64,000 nucleotides of DNA from Tupaia tana (GCA_026018925.1 JAKSZU010000135.1:124001-188000); one strand, 5' to 3'; counted from the stretch's first letter, positions 1-10,574 are shown. Notes: generated from the sequence alone by a model not told the origin. Numbers and translations: made by a program.

Positions 1-420
1 TTATAGAAAAAGAGGTGTTCGTTTATAATACAAGACCTGGTTCACATTCATGGCTTCTGGGTTAAAGTCACACTTCCCTTTTCCCTCCCTCTTCCTTTTC
101 GCAGAGCTGTCAGACAGACTTTCCCGTTACCCAGCTTCAGCCTCCAGGTGGAAAACACTGCACTGCCAGGGCACTTCCTGTTCATGAAGTCCTTGCTTCA
201 AAAGAGCCTCCATTCAGGTGCTGCAAGCCAGGCAGGTCTGGCCATTGCTGGGATTTCTAAAATGCCAGCGCTGGGTCACATTGCTGGCCCTTAGACAGGC
301 TACACAGCCACTCTGGGGCTCACACCATAGCCCCAGCACCCCATGGCCCTGAATTTGCTCCACTAAAGTGTGGCAAGGGTGAGGTCCAGGCCTCTGCTTT
401 GTTTTCTGAGCACTAAAGTC
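1..420. other. Unassigned sequence
   Basis: No coding frame, repeat family or RNA gene is recognised here. A pyrimidine tract followed by cag near 90-105 resembles a splice acceptor, but no exon can be supported. Confidence 0.5.
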
Positions 421-424
421 TGAA

Positions 425-700
425 TTGCGCTGCAGAAGCTACAACCCTCAGGCCATGGGCTGATACTGGTCCGTGGCCTGTTAGGAACCAGGCCACTCAC
501 TTGGAGGTGAGCAGCAGGTGAGTGAAAGAAGCTTCTTCTGTGTTTGCAACCACTCCCCATTGCTCGCTTGTATTACCACCTAAGCTCCACCTCCTGTAAG
601 CTCAGCAGAAGCATCAGGTTCTTATAGGTGCACGAACAGAACCCCTTTGTGAACTGCGTGTGCAAGGGATCTAGCTTGCACTCCCTTATATCACCCTCCA
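425..700. mobile_element. hAT-Charlie-like DNA transposon fragment
   Basis: The stretch around ggtccgtggcctgttagga and the following cattgctcg...ctccacctcctgt block match a widespread mammalian non-autonomous hAT (Charlie group) repeat. A second copy lies at 47640-48015, where the terminal ggttggggaccactg is preserved. This copy has lost its ends. Confidence 0.6.
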
Positions 701-1073
701 CCCGTGGAAGAACACCGCAGACCTGCTCTGTGGTGCCAAGAGACGGAACCAGTGAGTGACAGGATGGAAGAACTTCTGCAATGAACCTTGGCAGACAGAA
801 TTGGTGTGAGGTATGCACATCATGGTACGCACAGCTATAAACCTAGACATACTGCTCGGAATACAGAGGAAGCATGGGCCCACCGTGGTGGCACTGCCCT
901 CACCCAGGGCTCTGTGATGCCATAACCACACGGGAAGGTCTGGGGTTCACATGCCAGGCTGTTCCGTGCATGCCAGGGGTGTGTGTGCTGTGATGCTAGC
1001 TGGTGAGGCTGAAGCTGGATCATAGTGTGAAGACTTTGTTGGGGGGTGTACTCTTCATCTGTGTCTCTCTCAT
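701..1073. other. Unassigned sequence
   Basis: Nothing firm is recognised. The 860-1010 part has SINE-like traits (ggttcaca, cgtgcatgcc) but is too diverged to assign. Confidence 0.4.
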
Positions 1074-1085
1074 AGAAGAAAATTT

Positions 1086-1611
1086 TTTTATTTACATTTT
1101 TTAATACATTCAATCACATTATTTAGCTTACAAGGTGATCATTTCAATATGTGAACATTTCTCCCTGGTCCAGTTAATCAAAATATAACAACACTACCTC
1201 CCTGTCTCAACAATGCTGTCTTCGTATTTCTACTCCAAATGTTCTTCCCCAGGCCCCACTCCTCCACATACACCACATCTAGCATTCACACCCAACTTTT
1301 GTGTTTGTACATCCTTTAGCCCATCAGCTTCAGTTATAGGGTGTGGACACTCGGTATATATTAAGTGGGGACATACGATGTCTCTCCTTCATAGCCTGGC
1401 TTGCTTCACTCAGCAGTAAATCTTCAATATTCTTCCACTTTCTGTCAAAAGCCAGGGTTTTGTTGGTTATTATGGCTGAATAGTATTCCATAGAGTATAT
1501 GTGCCACAGTTTTTCAATCCATTCATCCGTACGGGGGTATTTGGGTTGGTTCCATGTCTTAGTGAAAAGTGCCGCAATAAACGTCGATGTGGAAGCACTT
1601 TTCCAATGAAG
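1086..1611 (-). mobile_element. L1 LINE, 5'-truncated 3' end
   Basis: Read on the minus strand, this encodes the last part of ORF2, including the hallmark WHIYSMEYYSAI-type segment (about 1470-1520), followed by the 3' UTR and an A-rich end near 1086. Short duplicated flanks (agaagaaaattt at 1074-1085 and 1612-1623) fit a target-site duplication. ORF2 here is only the C-terminal tail. Confidence 0.85.
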
Positions 1612-1639
1612 AGAAGAAAATTTAAAAAAATAAAATAAA

Positions 1640-3045
1640 AGAATGTAGCGGTAGTGCGGGGCTGCAGCCAGGGGGCGGCGGCAGTGAGCCCAGCGCTGCG
1701 CTCCAGCTCCCTTTTGCCTCCAAGGTTTCTCTTCGCTCCCGTGGAGCTGCACTCGCCTGCCGGAGCGCCTTGTGACGCCAGGACCGGACCGCGCCGCCGG
1801 TCTCTGCCCGGAGCAGACCCCTTCTCGCTGCGCAGGCCCTGATGCCTCTCCCCACTGCGCAGCCGCCGCTGCGGAAAGCTAAGCTGGAAGAGGGGGGACG
1901 AGGGGAACATTGAACAGGAGGAGGATCCACCTGGAGCTGAGGAACCGGATCCCAGCAGCTGTTCACGAACTTGTCTTGGACAACTGCAAATGAAGTGGTG
2001 GAAAAATCGAAGGCTGAACAGCAGACTTTGTGACCTTTTCCTCAGTTTAATAAATGGGGACTTGATTTCAGTTTCCAATCTTCCCAAGCTACCTAAATTG
2101 AAAAAGCTTGAGCTCAGTGAGAAGAGAGTCTGGAGGGCTGAGCATGTTAGCAGAAACACTTCCAGATCTCACACATCCCAACTTCAGTGGAAATACACGG
2201 AAAGATCTTGGAACCTTTGAAAAAGTTGGAATTTCGGAAAAGCCTGGATCTGTTTAACGGTGAGGTCACTAACCTGAGTGACTACTAACCTGAGTGACTA
2301 CCGACAGAGTGTCTTTAGGCTGCTGCTGCACCTGACCTACCTGGACGGCTAGGACCGGGAAGCCCCCGGCTCAGATGCTGAGGTGGATGGTGTGGACAAA
2401 GAAGAAGGAGATGAAGAAGGTGAAGATGAAGAAGACGAGGAGGATGAGGATGGTGAGGAAGAAGAGTTTGATGAAGAAGATGAAGAGGAAGACAAAGATG
2501 TAGAAGGGGAAGAAGATGAAGATGAAGTCAGTGGGGAGGAAGAAGAATTTGGACATGCTGGAATAGTCATGAAGATGAAGAAGATGAGGATGAGGGTGAA
2601 GAGGAGGAAGAAAGTGGGAACTGTGAGAAGGGGAAGAGAGAGACAGATGATGAATGAGAAGATGAATAAGACCCCAAGTAACCTGCAAAAACAGAACTGT
2701 TCAGTGTTGGTTGGGCTGCTCATGGATTTGGTAGCTGATTTAAAAAAAGATAGCTGTGATACAAACCCCAGGACACCCACCCATCCTAAGAGCCAAAGAA
2801 TAGTTCCTATGACATTCCAGCTTCTTCCATTTAGTCCCTCTTGGTATCTACCTCCAAGCTGTGGGGACTTCACCCCAACAAAATTGTAAGCATTGTTAGG
2901 TTTTCATGTAAGACTCTCTGTAGTGTGGATAGCTCTGATTGGTGAGTCAACCATCCGTGGCTACCAGTCACACCAGGATTGTAACAGCATTTTCTTTCTG
3001 TACAACAAAAAAGCTTTGTAAATAAAATCTTAACATTTTTGAAAC
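1640..3045 (+). pseudogene. ANP32B: Processed pseudogene of ANP32B (acidic leucine-rich nuclear phosphoprotein)
   Basis: An intronless copy of the ANP32B mRNA. It has a GC-rich 5' UTR (about 1640-1907), then the N-terminal leucine-rich-repeat part ([10 protein letters not shown] and ELVLDNCK are readable at about 1917-1990; [14 protein letters not shown] follows at about 2080-2120), then the acidic tail, and a 3' UTR with an AATAAA signal at 3021-3026. The parent is a nuclear histone chaperone and phosphatase inhibitor of the ANP32 family. The copy is dead: the start codon position reads att (about 1908), there are several frameshifts in the repeat region, and a ~17-bp tandem duplication (ctaacctgagtgacta) lies near 2275-2310. 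The acidic tail from 2383 is still open for ~60 residues before it slips frame after EEEEFG. The tail residues GEEEEFDEED and the 3' UTR favour ANP32B over ANP32A or ANP32E. No clear A tail or TSD remains, so the insertion is fairly old. No promoter is evident. Confidence 0.9.
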
Positions 3046-3162
3046 AGACAAACAAACATAGCTTCTTAGTTAAGCACATCTGTGTGCCAAGCCCATGAGG
3101 GTATCTTGCTATACTTTCTAATATTCACAATAATATTTTTAAAGAATTATTTATATTATTAT

Positions 3163-3189
3163 TTTTTAATTTGCTATAGTGTGCTCACC

Positions 3190-3264
<75 letters not shown>

Positions 3265-3368
3265 AGAGAAACTGAAAAAGGAAGCCAGCCCAGCAGGTCC
3301 AGGGCTCAAACCACAGTTACACATGTGGGAGTTTAGCACCTTAACCACCATGACACCTGCTGCTCCCC
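3163..3368 (-). mobile_element. SINE-C copy with expanded GA tract
   Basis: The minus strand shows the tRNA-like head (caccttaaccaccatg...cctgctg) and the tail tgctatag. The central part is absent, and the pyrimidine tract has expanded into a GA microsatellite. Confidence 0.75.
3192..3270. repeat. (GA)n microsatellite
   Basis: About 80 bp of nearly pure GA, grown from the SINE's own CT-rich tract. It produces artefactual Arg-Glu open frames. Confidence 0.95.
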
Positions 3369-3679
3369 CCACAATAAACTGAGAGGTAATACCGCCCCTA
3401 TTTACATGTAAGAAAGTGAAAACTAAGATAATTTGTCTTTGCCAAAGTGCAGCTAGTGAAGAACAAGACACAAAGCCAAGGTTTTCTGTTTTATCACAGA
3501 GATATCCACTGTGTGAGGCTGGATAATGGGAGAAAAGTGAAATTGTGGGGAACTGCAAATAAATGTGGAAATGTTTCTGAAATAGCACAGAGAGATTAAA
3601 GGATTAAATAAAACCAGAATGTCCAATCTGAATAGGTTTTATTTCTATTAATTCTAGAAGTAAGAAAATCGTCTTTACC
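3369..3679. other. Unassigned sequence
   Basis: No recognisable feature. Confidence 0.4.
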
Positions 3680-3915
3680 AGGCAACCCAGGTGGCATGGT
3701 GGTTAAGGCACTGGATCCCACATGGCCAACGGCACAGGTCAAGTCCTGGACTCAGCGACTTAAAAGACCCACCAGGCACGTGTGTGCATGTGCCCAGAAT
3801 CCCAAGAAAAGGGTGAAAGAGAAGGGATTGTTGTATGGCCATCCTGCTCCAGGAGTGATTTCTCACTCCCCCATCTCTGTCTCCAGGGAGTACATGCACC
3901 CTATAGCAATTTTTT
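3680..3915 (+). mobile_element. SINE-B copy
   Basis: Head ggtggcatggtggttaaggc, central agaagggattg...tggccatcc, tail accctatagcaa. Heavily mutated, so old. Confidence 0.8.
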
Positions 3916-4240
3916 TCAACTATTTTTTTTACTATCTCTCATTCAATTTATTAGCAGACAAATACACAAGACAGAACAGGTGTTTCTGAGCACAACGAGC
4001 GACATGATGGAACCGGGTAACATGGCCAGCCTACGTGGGAGGGGATGGCATGCCAGGGAAGCATGGGGCAGTAGAACAGAGACCCTGGAGAGCACTGTAC
4101 CCTCAGAACCCAGCAAATCCGCTGCCAGCTGGTGTAGGCCAGACTCTATTTATGTGTGTGTGATAGACATCTAGGAAATAGAAGAAATTTAGGAAGTGAG
4201 AAAGAAAATCCTGTTTGTACCTCAAACCTGGTGGCAGCCC
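3916..4240. other. Unassigned sequence
   Basis: No feature recognised between two SINEs. Confidence 0.4.
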
Positions 4241-4250
4241 TAAGACTGGA

Positions 4251-4492
4251 TTTTTTTTTTTTTCTACAGGGTGCATGCACTTGCCAGAGAGAAAAAGACA
4301 GAAAGTGAGAAATCACCCCCCAGGGGGGATGGCCACACCACAATCCCTTCTCCTCCATTCTCCTCTCGGGATCTTGGGCATGGACACACACGCACCCAGC
4401 GTGAGTTTAAGCCATTGGGTCCGGGACTCGATCTGCAGTCAACTGTATGGGAGTCCAGCGACATAGCCACTATGCTAACTGCTGGTCCCAGC
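4251..4492 (-). mobile_element. SINE-A copy with TSD
   Basis: Full-length on the minus strand, ending in the head complement ctgctggtccc. The target sequence taagactggatttttt is repeated on both sides (from 4241 and from 4493), so the insertion is precise. Confidence 0.9.
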
Positions 4493-4506
4493 TAAGACTG
4501 GATTTT

Positions 4507-4903
4507 TTAATCTATGAGATGAGACCACACAGATAAACAAAGAAGTAAATAAGACATTTATGATGCATAGCCCTAAGTGCCATATCTATGCACGTGAACC
4601 ACAGACTGAAGAATGTTTCAGGGCAGATGCAGAGAGAGCGCACGGAGCTGCCATCTGCTCTCCAGTGGTAAGGACAGTCTGGTGCCATCTCTTCCACACC
4701 CGGCATGCAAGGGCACAGCGTCTGCTTTGCACTTAGGTGCTCAGCCTGAGCTTGCTGCAGAGAGACAGAAAGGAATTAAAAACAAACAAAACAGTGATAC
4801 CTGCATGTAAGTCTGCTGAGGAACCAGAAACAATCTTCTTTACCCTGACTATCTAGAAATAAGAATAACAACTCCAGGGGGCAATGAAATTGTATTATTC
4901 TTT
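4507..4903. other. Unassigned sequence
   Basis: No feature recognised. Confidence 0.4.
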
Positions 4904-4918
4904 AGAATTGATGAGTGC

Positions 4919-5062
4919 AAAGAAATGGGTTATTATCTGTTGAAGATAACTTTATAGTATTGTCAACTGGACTGGTGAGAAATGTACATATGTTGGAATA
5001 TTCACTTTGCAAGCTAAATAATGATTGAATGCATAAAAAAATTGAAATAAAATTTTTAAAAA
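4919..5062 (+). mobile_element. Short 5'-truncated L1 3' end with TSD
   Basis: A 144-bp insert ending in ataaaatttttaaaaa and flanked by a perfect 15-bp duplication, agaattgatgagtgc (4904-4918 and 5063-5077). The interior (aagctaaataatgattgaatgcat) matches the 3' end of the L1 at 1086-1611. Confidence 0.85.
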
Positions 5063-5092
5063 AGAATTGATGAGTGCTATATATGTGGAGTC

Positions 5093-5162
5093 TTCAGAAA
5101 GCTCATGAAAAATGCATATTGTGAAACAACTGCATGGATTTAAAAAGATTTTTGCACCAAAC
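5093..5162 (+). repeat. Half copy of an ~80-bp hairpin (MITE-like) repeat
   Basis: Starts tcttcagaaagctcatg and ends tttttgcacca. It matches one arm of the palindrome at 47521-47606 and pieces near 51995, 58035 and 59590. Confidence 0.55.
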
Positions 5163-5179
5163 TGTATTTTATTTATTTT

Positions 5180-5312
5180 ATTTTTTGCCAGAGGGTACAT
5201 ACACTCCTCTGACATAGAGAAAGAGAGAGAGGGAGAAACACCCCCTAGAGGGTCATGGCCATGCCACAATCCCTTCTCCTTTATTTCTTCATCCCATGTA
5301 CACACACCATCC
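5180..5312 (-). mobile_element. SINE-B fragment (tail half)
   Basis: Minus-strand tail and centre only (ttgccagagggtacat, atggccatgccacaatccc). The tRNA-like head is missing. Confidence 0.65.
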
Positions 5313-5530
5313 ACTAACAAATTGAAGGGGAGATGGCAAAAATATATTTTTTTCCTTTACTATAGAGCACATGAACCCACTGGAGAGAGACTGACATGAG
5401 AGACGGAAAGTGTGAAAGCATTCCCTAGAGGGGATGGCCATGGTGCAATCCCTTCTCCATTCTCCTCTTGGGATTTTGGGCATGCATGCTTTTTTGAAGT
5501 CACCATGTCTGGAACTTGAACTATATTTTT

Positions 5531-7542
5531 GTTTTGTTTTACTTTTATTTCTTTTATTTTTTAAATTTATTTACATTTAATCACATCTTTACAGTATACA
5601 CTTCTTTTTCCAACATAAATACCATACAAGTCAGTCAAGACAAAGATATTACTATATGCTATCATCAGCAAATAGCTTCTCATTTTTTGTCAGTTAAGCA
5701 TACTTTTACCAGTTTTTTCCTTCCCCTTCCCCCTCCCTCCCCTTCTATACTAAACTTTTTTTTTCATATTTTGTTGATTCACAAAGGATCTTAAACTAAA
5801 AGTATGGACAAAGCTAGAATGTAGTGACAAGTGCACTGTAATTATCTTCTGAAACTTTTTTTTTCTCTTTCCATTCCCCTTTACTAAAGAGAGGTATAAA
5901 CTAACTTATTTGTGGGGAACAAAATAGGTTAATCTCAATTTGGTCTGTTATTTGCACAAAGCCCCGTAAGATTTCCATTTCTGATGCAAGGCAACAGATA
6001 CTATTGTATTATTGAACTTATACAAATAACCATTCTGCCACAAAATAAGAATGCTCACAAATATTTTCCAGTTGCATAGGGGTCAAGAAGGAAGAAAAGT
6101 TTATGTTTCAATTAAAAAAGAATTTTTTTTAACAAATTGCTGAACCTATCAACAACTCAAAAGAAAACAAAAATCCTTAAATCTGGAAGACAAAGGATAG
6201 AAGAAAATCAGTAATGTTTTAGAAAAATGTCATAAAATTCTATTTCACCAGTTTAGTCTTATGTAACCTCTTTTGTTAAATTTGCAGTGTTACTGTGGTC
6301 AGATCTTTCCATTAACATTCAGCATTATTATTGATATTTCAGAACTTGTCCCTACCATTAAGTTGGCCTTTTTCTTGGTCACTTTTTGTTCTCTTATTGG
6401 TCAGTCTTTTAGTTTTCCTGGTATAGCACTCCCTTCAGAACTTCTTGAAGAGATAGATGGTCTGGTGCTGGTAAATTCTTTCAGGTTTTGTTTATCTGAG
6501 AATGCTTTTATCTTTTGTTCCCATATGAAGGACAATCTTGCTGGATATCATATTTTTGGTTGAAATTGTCTTTCACTTAACACTTTGAATATATTTTCCC
6601 ATTCTTTCCTTGCTTGCATTTTTTTCCAATGAGAGATCCGATGTTAGCCTGATTGGATATCCTTTGAAAGTAACTTGATGTTTTTCTCTTGCCAGTTTTA
6701 GTATCTTGTCTCTGTCTGTGCTTTTGGTCAACCTGGCTCTGATGTGCCTTGGAGAATATCTTCTTGGGTTGATTCTATGTGGGGTCCTTTGTATTTATTG
6801 GGTCTGGATATTTGAATGCCTCTGGTTAGTTTCTTCACCTTCTGGGATACCGATTATACAGATATTTGGGAATCTAATGGTATCTATTATTACTCAAATA
6901 TTATTCTCATATTTGGGAGTAATTTTTTCAGTCTTTTTGGTGAATCTAGGTCAGAGGTTCTGTCTTCTACATCTGAGATTTGATCTTCTGCATGATCTAA
7001 TCTGTTTTAATACTTTCAAGGTAGATTTTGATTTCTTGTATTACAGCCTTCATCTCAAACAGTTCTGTTTGATTTTTTTTGTGGTGTAGTTTCTCTTTTA
7101 GATCATGGAAGAACTTCCTCACTTCCTGGAACTCCTCTCTTTTCTCCTACATTTTCTGGAGTTCGTTGTCTCTCTTCTCTTGCACCTCTCTTAGCTTTGT
7201 CACGATGAATATAAATTCTTTATCTGACATTTCCACAAGTTCCATTGTACTGTCTAGTGGATGATGAAAGGCTGTTCTTTCCCCTTGGGGGAGGGATATT
7301 TTCTTGATTTCCCATATTTCTTGTGCCTTTGCAGTGGTTTCTGGTCATCTGATGGATTATACGTTACTTCCTATCTTCTTGAAGTTAACACTGAGTTTTA
7401 GAAGCATGCAGAAGATGACCTGGCTTTTCACTGGGTGTTTGGCTGGAAGGAGAGGTTTAGGGCAGAGGCTTTCTAGTTAAAGGGGCAGGGTTATGCCCAC
7501 CTCAGATGCACATGACCTGGCTTTTTGCTAGGTGTTGGGCCA
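5531..7542 (-). mobile_element. Old full-length HAL1-like LINE (ORF1 only), 19-bp TSD
   Basis: A complete minus-strand element between perfect direct repeats gaacttgaactatattttt (5512-5530 and 7543-7561). In its own direction it has a ~240-bp 5' UTR (7542 to about 7300), a decayed L1-type ORF1 (about 7300-6409) and a ~880-bp 3' UTR ending in an A-rich tail at 5531. No reverse transcriptase or endonuclease sequence lies between ORF1 and the tail. Half-L1 (HAL1) elements known from mammals have this plan, and presumably relied on L1 ORF2 protein. The 3' UTR block containing actggtgaaatag and gttgataggttca is shared with the copy at 25335-26045. The first 240 bp carry two ~98-bp-spaced copies of atgacctggctttt (plus-strand sense). 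Confidence 0.85.
6409..7300 (-). pseudogene. Degenerate L1-type ORF1 of the old HAL1-like element
   Basis: On the minus strand one can follow MSDKEF near the start, a coiled-coil region, the RNA-binding core (PRHI.ARLTK), LTSDLS, and a C-terminus ending GVLYQEN followed by taa at 6411-6409. Stops and frameshifts are scattered throughout, for example tag after the FQ/LQKM heptads, so no protein is made. It resembles the ORF1 at 42381-43349 along its whole length, which places both in one lineage. Confidence 0.8.
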
Positions 7543-7645
7543 GAACTTGAACTATATTTTTCAAGCTGCTGGGGCCAGTATTCAAACCACAGTTGGCCAT
7601 GTGGGATCTGGCTTCTTTGAACCACTAGGCCATAGGGCCAACCCA

Positions 7646-8313
7646 TAAACTTGACCTTTAATTCCGTGTTTCTTTCATGAACTTTTTTGATGTCCCCTCA
7701 TACACTATGAGTACCAGGCACTTAGAAACTCCTTCAAAAGGCTTATTATTTTATTAAATTTTTTTAAGATAAGCCAACCTTAAATAAGGCAAACCCCTCA
7801 ATTCCAAATTCACAGCGCAGAGTTGTTTCAGGGTTGTCTTAGCCTTTTGAACTTGGCCTGTTCCCAGCCTCCATTTTAGAATCAGAAGCAAGGAGAGTTA
7901 CTGGGCCCATACCTGTTAACATCCACTCAACAGAGGGCATGGTCTTTCTCTCCTGTTCCCATTCTGCCACACTCAGGCTGGCACTTAACAGGTGCCTGTG
8001 GTGGGGGGAGCCGTTGAAATGGGGAGACCCATCTTTGTAAGAGTAGACTGGACAGTATAGCCTTCTGACAGGCACCATCCCCAACCATGTGCCACCTCAT
8101 CCCACTTTGCAGTCTGACACATTTCCCATGTCCCAGGCTGATTTCTTTTGCAGGACCTCACCCTTTAACCCAGGAAAGGGTGCCCTCTCTTGACCTCTCA
8201 ACAGCATCAACAGGGTTCCAGGGCTTGATTCACAAGTGCTGAGGACTGTGAGGGAGTTTAGTAGAACTTTGGGAGAATAATAAGGTCTGTCTGCTCTTAG
8301 AAAACAGCCAAGA
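7646..8313. other. Unassigned sequence
   Basis: The first ~60 bp (ttcatgaacttttttgatgtccc) resemble one arm of the hairpin repeat at 47521. Nothing is recognised in the rest. Confidence 0.4.
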
Positions 8314-8575
8314 AGGGCCAGTGCATGGCCTGCTGGTTAGGGTAGCTGATCCCACATGAGCAACTGGGCATTTAAAATCCTAGCAATTTGGGAAATAAAC
8401 CAGGCATGTGTGCATGTGTGCCCAAAATAGTGAAAGAAAGGAAAGATGGAGGAGAAGGGATGGTGGTATGACTATGCCCCATGAGGGGGTGGGGGTGCTT
8501 CCTTGCTTGCTTTTCCTCTGTCTCTCTCAGGCAAGTAACATGCCTTCTGACAAATTAGTAAAAAAGAAAAAAAAA
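8314..8575 (+). mobile_element. SINE-B copy, strongly diverged
   Basis: Traces of the head (ggccagtgcatggcctgctgg), the centre (gatggaggagaagggat) and an A-rich tail after ttctgacaaa. Confidence 0.7.
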
Positions 8576-8821
8576 TGGGTGAGATAAATTTCTGCTGAAT
8601 CAACATTATTACCCTCATTACATGTAAATGTTTCTTGATTTGTAAGTTAGACCTAGCATTACAACAGCCCTGAAAGCCTTGACAAAGGTTGCATCATCTT
8701 CATTGGTTGCGAGCCAGAGTGGTCCATTTGCCACTACTGCATCTCAGCTTCTCAGTGTCTGCTCAATGGAGTCCCAGCACTGGGATTCAGGATGTGATTA
8801 GCAGAAATAACTCTTTTTCCT

Positions 8822-8997
8822 TGGGACCAGCAGGTGGTGTGGTGGTTAAAGCGCTGGATACTCCCACATAGCTGACCCTGGTTCAAGTCCCAGATTGGTG
8901 GCTTGCTTTCTCATTTTCCCTCTCTCTTTCTCTTTGTCTCTCTCTGATCAAATGAAAACAAATGAGTGAATAAATAAAAAAATAAGTTAAATAATAA
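8822..8997 (+). mobile_element. SINE-C copy
   Basis: The head ggtggtgtggtggttaaagc joins the CT-rich tract directly through ggtggcttgctttctc. The central section of SINE-A/B is missing. Confidence 0.8.
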
Positions 8998-9002
8998 TTT
9001 TT

Positions 9003-9266
9003 TTTTCTTTTTTTTGGAGAGGTTTTTGCTATAGGGCACGTGCGCTCGCCAGACAGACAGAGAGAGACAGAGAGATAGAAAGCAGGAAATCACCCCCCAG
9101 GGGGGATGGCCACGCCGCAATCCCTTCTCCTCCATTCTCCTCTCGGGATCTTGGGCATGCATGCACACGCGCCCGGCGTGAGTTTAAGCCGCCAGGTCCG
9201 GGACTCGAACCGTGGTCGACTACGTAGGAGTCCAGCGACATAGCCATTACGCTAACTGCTGGTCCC
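9003..9266 (-). mobile_element. SINE-A copy inserted in a SINE-C tail
   Basis: Full length on the minus strand. It landed in the A/T-rich tail of the SINE-C at 8822. aaataatnattttttt is repeated on both sides. Confidence 0.9.
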
Positions 9267-9469
9267 AAATAATTATTTTTTTAAAAAAAGAAAAGAAATA
9301 ACTCTTCCTCATAACCTAGAGGATAAATTCCAAATACCAAGGCACCCACTTAAGGGGACTATGTGTGGACCATCAAACAGATGTTAGAGGGACCCACCTG
9401 TTATTATTATATGCTTTTGTTTCATTTTAATATCTGTCGTGGCATTGTTTCTCAAAAGGAAATTGATGA

Positions 9470-9729
9470 GAACCAGTAGTTAGCGTAATGGCTATATCGC
9501 TGGACTCCCACGTAGTCGACCGCAGTTTGTGTCGGGACCCGGTGGCTTAAAACTCACGCCAGACGCGTGTGCATGCGTGCCCAACATCCCAAGAGGAGAA
9601 TGGAGGAGAAGGGATTGTGGTGTGACCATCCCCTCTGGGGGGTGATTTCTCACTTTCTGTCTCTCTGTCTCTGTCTGTCTGGTGAGCGCACGTGCCCTAT
9701 AGTGATAAACCTCTCCAAAAAAAAAAGGA
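9470..9729 (+). mobile_element. SINE-A copy
   Basis: Full length, starting accagtagttagcgtaatgg. aaaaggaaattg is repeated on both sides (near 9457 and 9724), indicating the TSD. Confidence 0.9.
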
Positions 9730-9867
9730 AATTGCCTTGTAAACAGTTCTCTGTGGAATATAGAATGTCTGCCATGCTGTTGGCTCCTGAGCTCCACAGT
9801 GCCATCATAGGAGGATGGCTGAGAGTGAACACAGCTAGTCTATCTGGGTACAACTTACACAGATACT

Positions 9868-10255
9868 GTCTTAGTCACCTCAGGCTGCTATAACAAGCTA
9901 CCCCAGACTGGGTGACCTAAACAACAGTCATTTATTTCTCACAGTTCTGAAGGCTAGAAAGTCCAAGATGAAGGTGTGGACAGATTGCATTTCTGGTAGG
10001 TCCTCCTTTGTAACTTGCAGATAACTGCCTTCTCACTGTGTCCTCACATCGTGGGGGTGTGGGGGCAATCTGGTCTCTCTTCCTCTTCTTACAGGGACAC
10101 TAATCTCATCATGGGGACCCCACCCTCAGGATGTTATCTAAACCTAATTACCTTCCAAAGCCCCACCTCAAATACCATCACATTGGACAATAGGGCTCCA
10201 GCACATGAATTTGGAAAGGGGAGATACACCACATTCCGTCCACAACAGATACATT
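9868..10255 (-). mobile_element. MLT1-like MaLR solo LTR
   Basis: Plus-strand reading starts ctgtcttagtcacctcaggctg, passes tttatttctcacagttctg and ccatcacattgg, and ends near ttccgtccacaac. This is the reverse complement of an MLT1-type ERVL-MaLR LTR, including the reversed polyadenylation signal. No internal region is attached. Confidence 0.85.
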
Positions 10256-10574
10256 TGTGAAACTATACCAGGTACCAACTGTGTCAGCTTGATTTTCAGT
10301 TTCCAGGGTAGAGGCTGCCTCATCTTTCCCTACTTTCCCATCTTTCCCAGGTGACCATTGAAGATCTTAAGAACTGTTACATTATAGCAAACTTTAAAGG
10401 ATAGCCAAAAAGCACAGGTAGTGACTATAAAAATAAACATGTTGTCTTTCATGCCAGGTGACCATTGACTAAATGTCTGATCTTGGAAAGAAATTACTGA
10501 CTTTTTTCTGTTATTTGCCCAGAAATAGGGCTGTGTGTACAATACAGAATATGTAATGAAAATACTGAGGTCTG
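10256..10574. other. Unassigned sequence with a 15-bp direct repeat
   Basis: ccaggtgaccattga occurs at 10347-10361 and again at 10454-10468. The 92 bp between them lack an A tail, so a retrotransposon is not supported. Confidence 0.4.

Larger units (their letters stand above)
5345..7645 (-). mobile_element. SINE-B copy split by an ORF1-only LINE
   Basis: The tail and centre lie at 5345-5530 and the tRNA-like head at 7562-7645 (aaaccacagttggccatgtgg). The two parts become one continuous SINE once the 5531-7542 insert and one copy of its TSD are removed. This SINE is therefore older than the LINE. Confidence 0.8.

Noticed and set aside
90..360. Possible exon after a pyrimidine-rich tract and cag
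   Set aside because: No open frame with a recognisable product and no matching donor or second exon; such tracts are common by chance.
2383..2889. 168-codon acidic open frame as a gene
   Set aside because: It is the tail of the processed ANP32B copy running out of frame into 3' UTR, with no start context or upstream domain.
3179..3382. Arg-Glu, Ser-Leu and Thr-His repeat proteins (also at 30188-30497 and 33331-33710)
   Set aside because: Direct translation of GA, CT and CA microsatellites.
9029..9268. Open frames of 60-100 codons recurring across the window with shared peptides such as RAQDPERRMEEKGL
   Set aside because: They are translations of SINE-A/B copies in various frames. They recur because the SINE recurs, and they break at each copy's own mutations.
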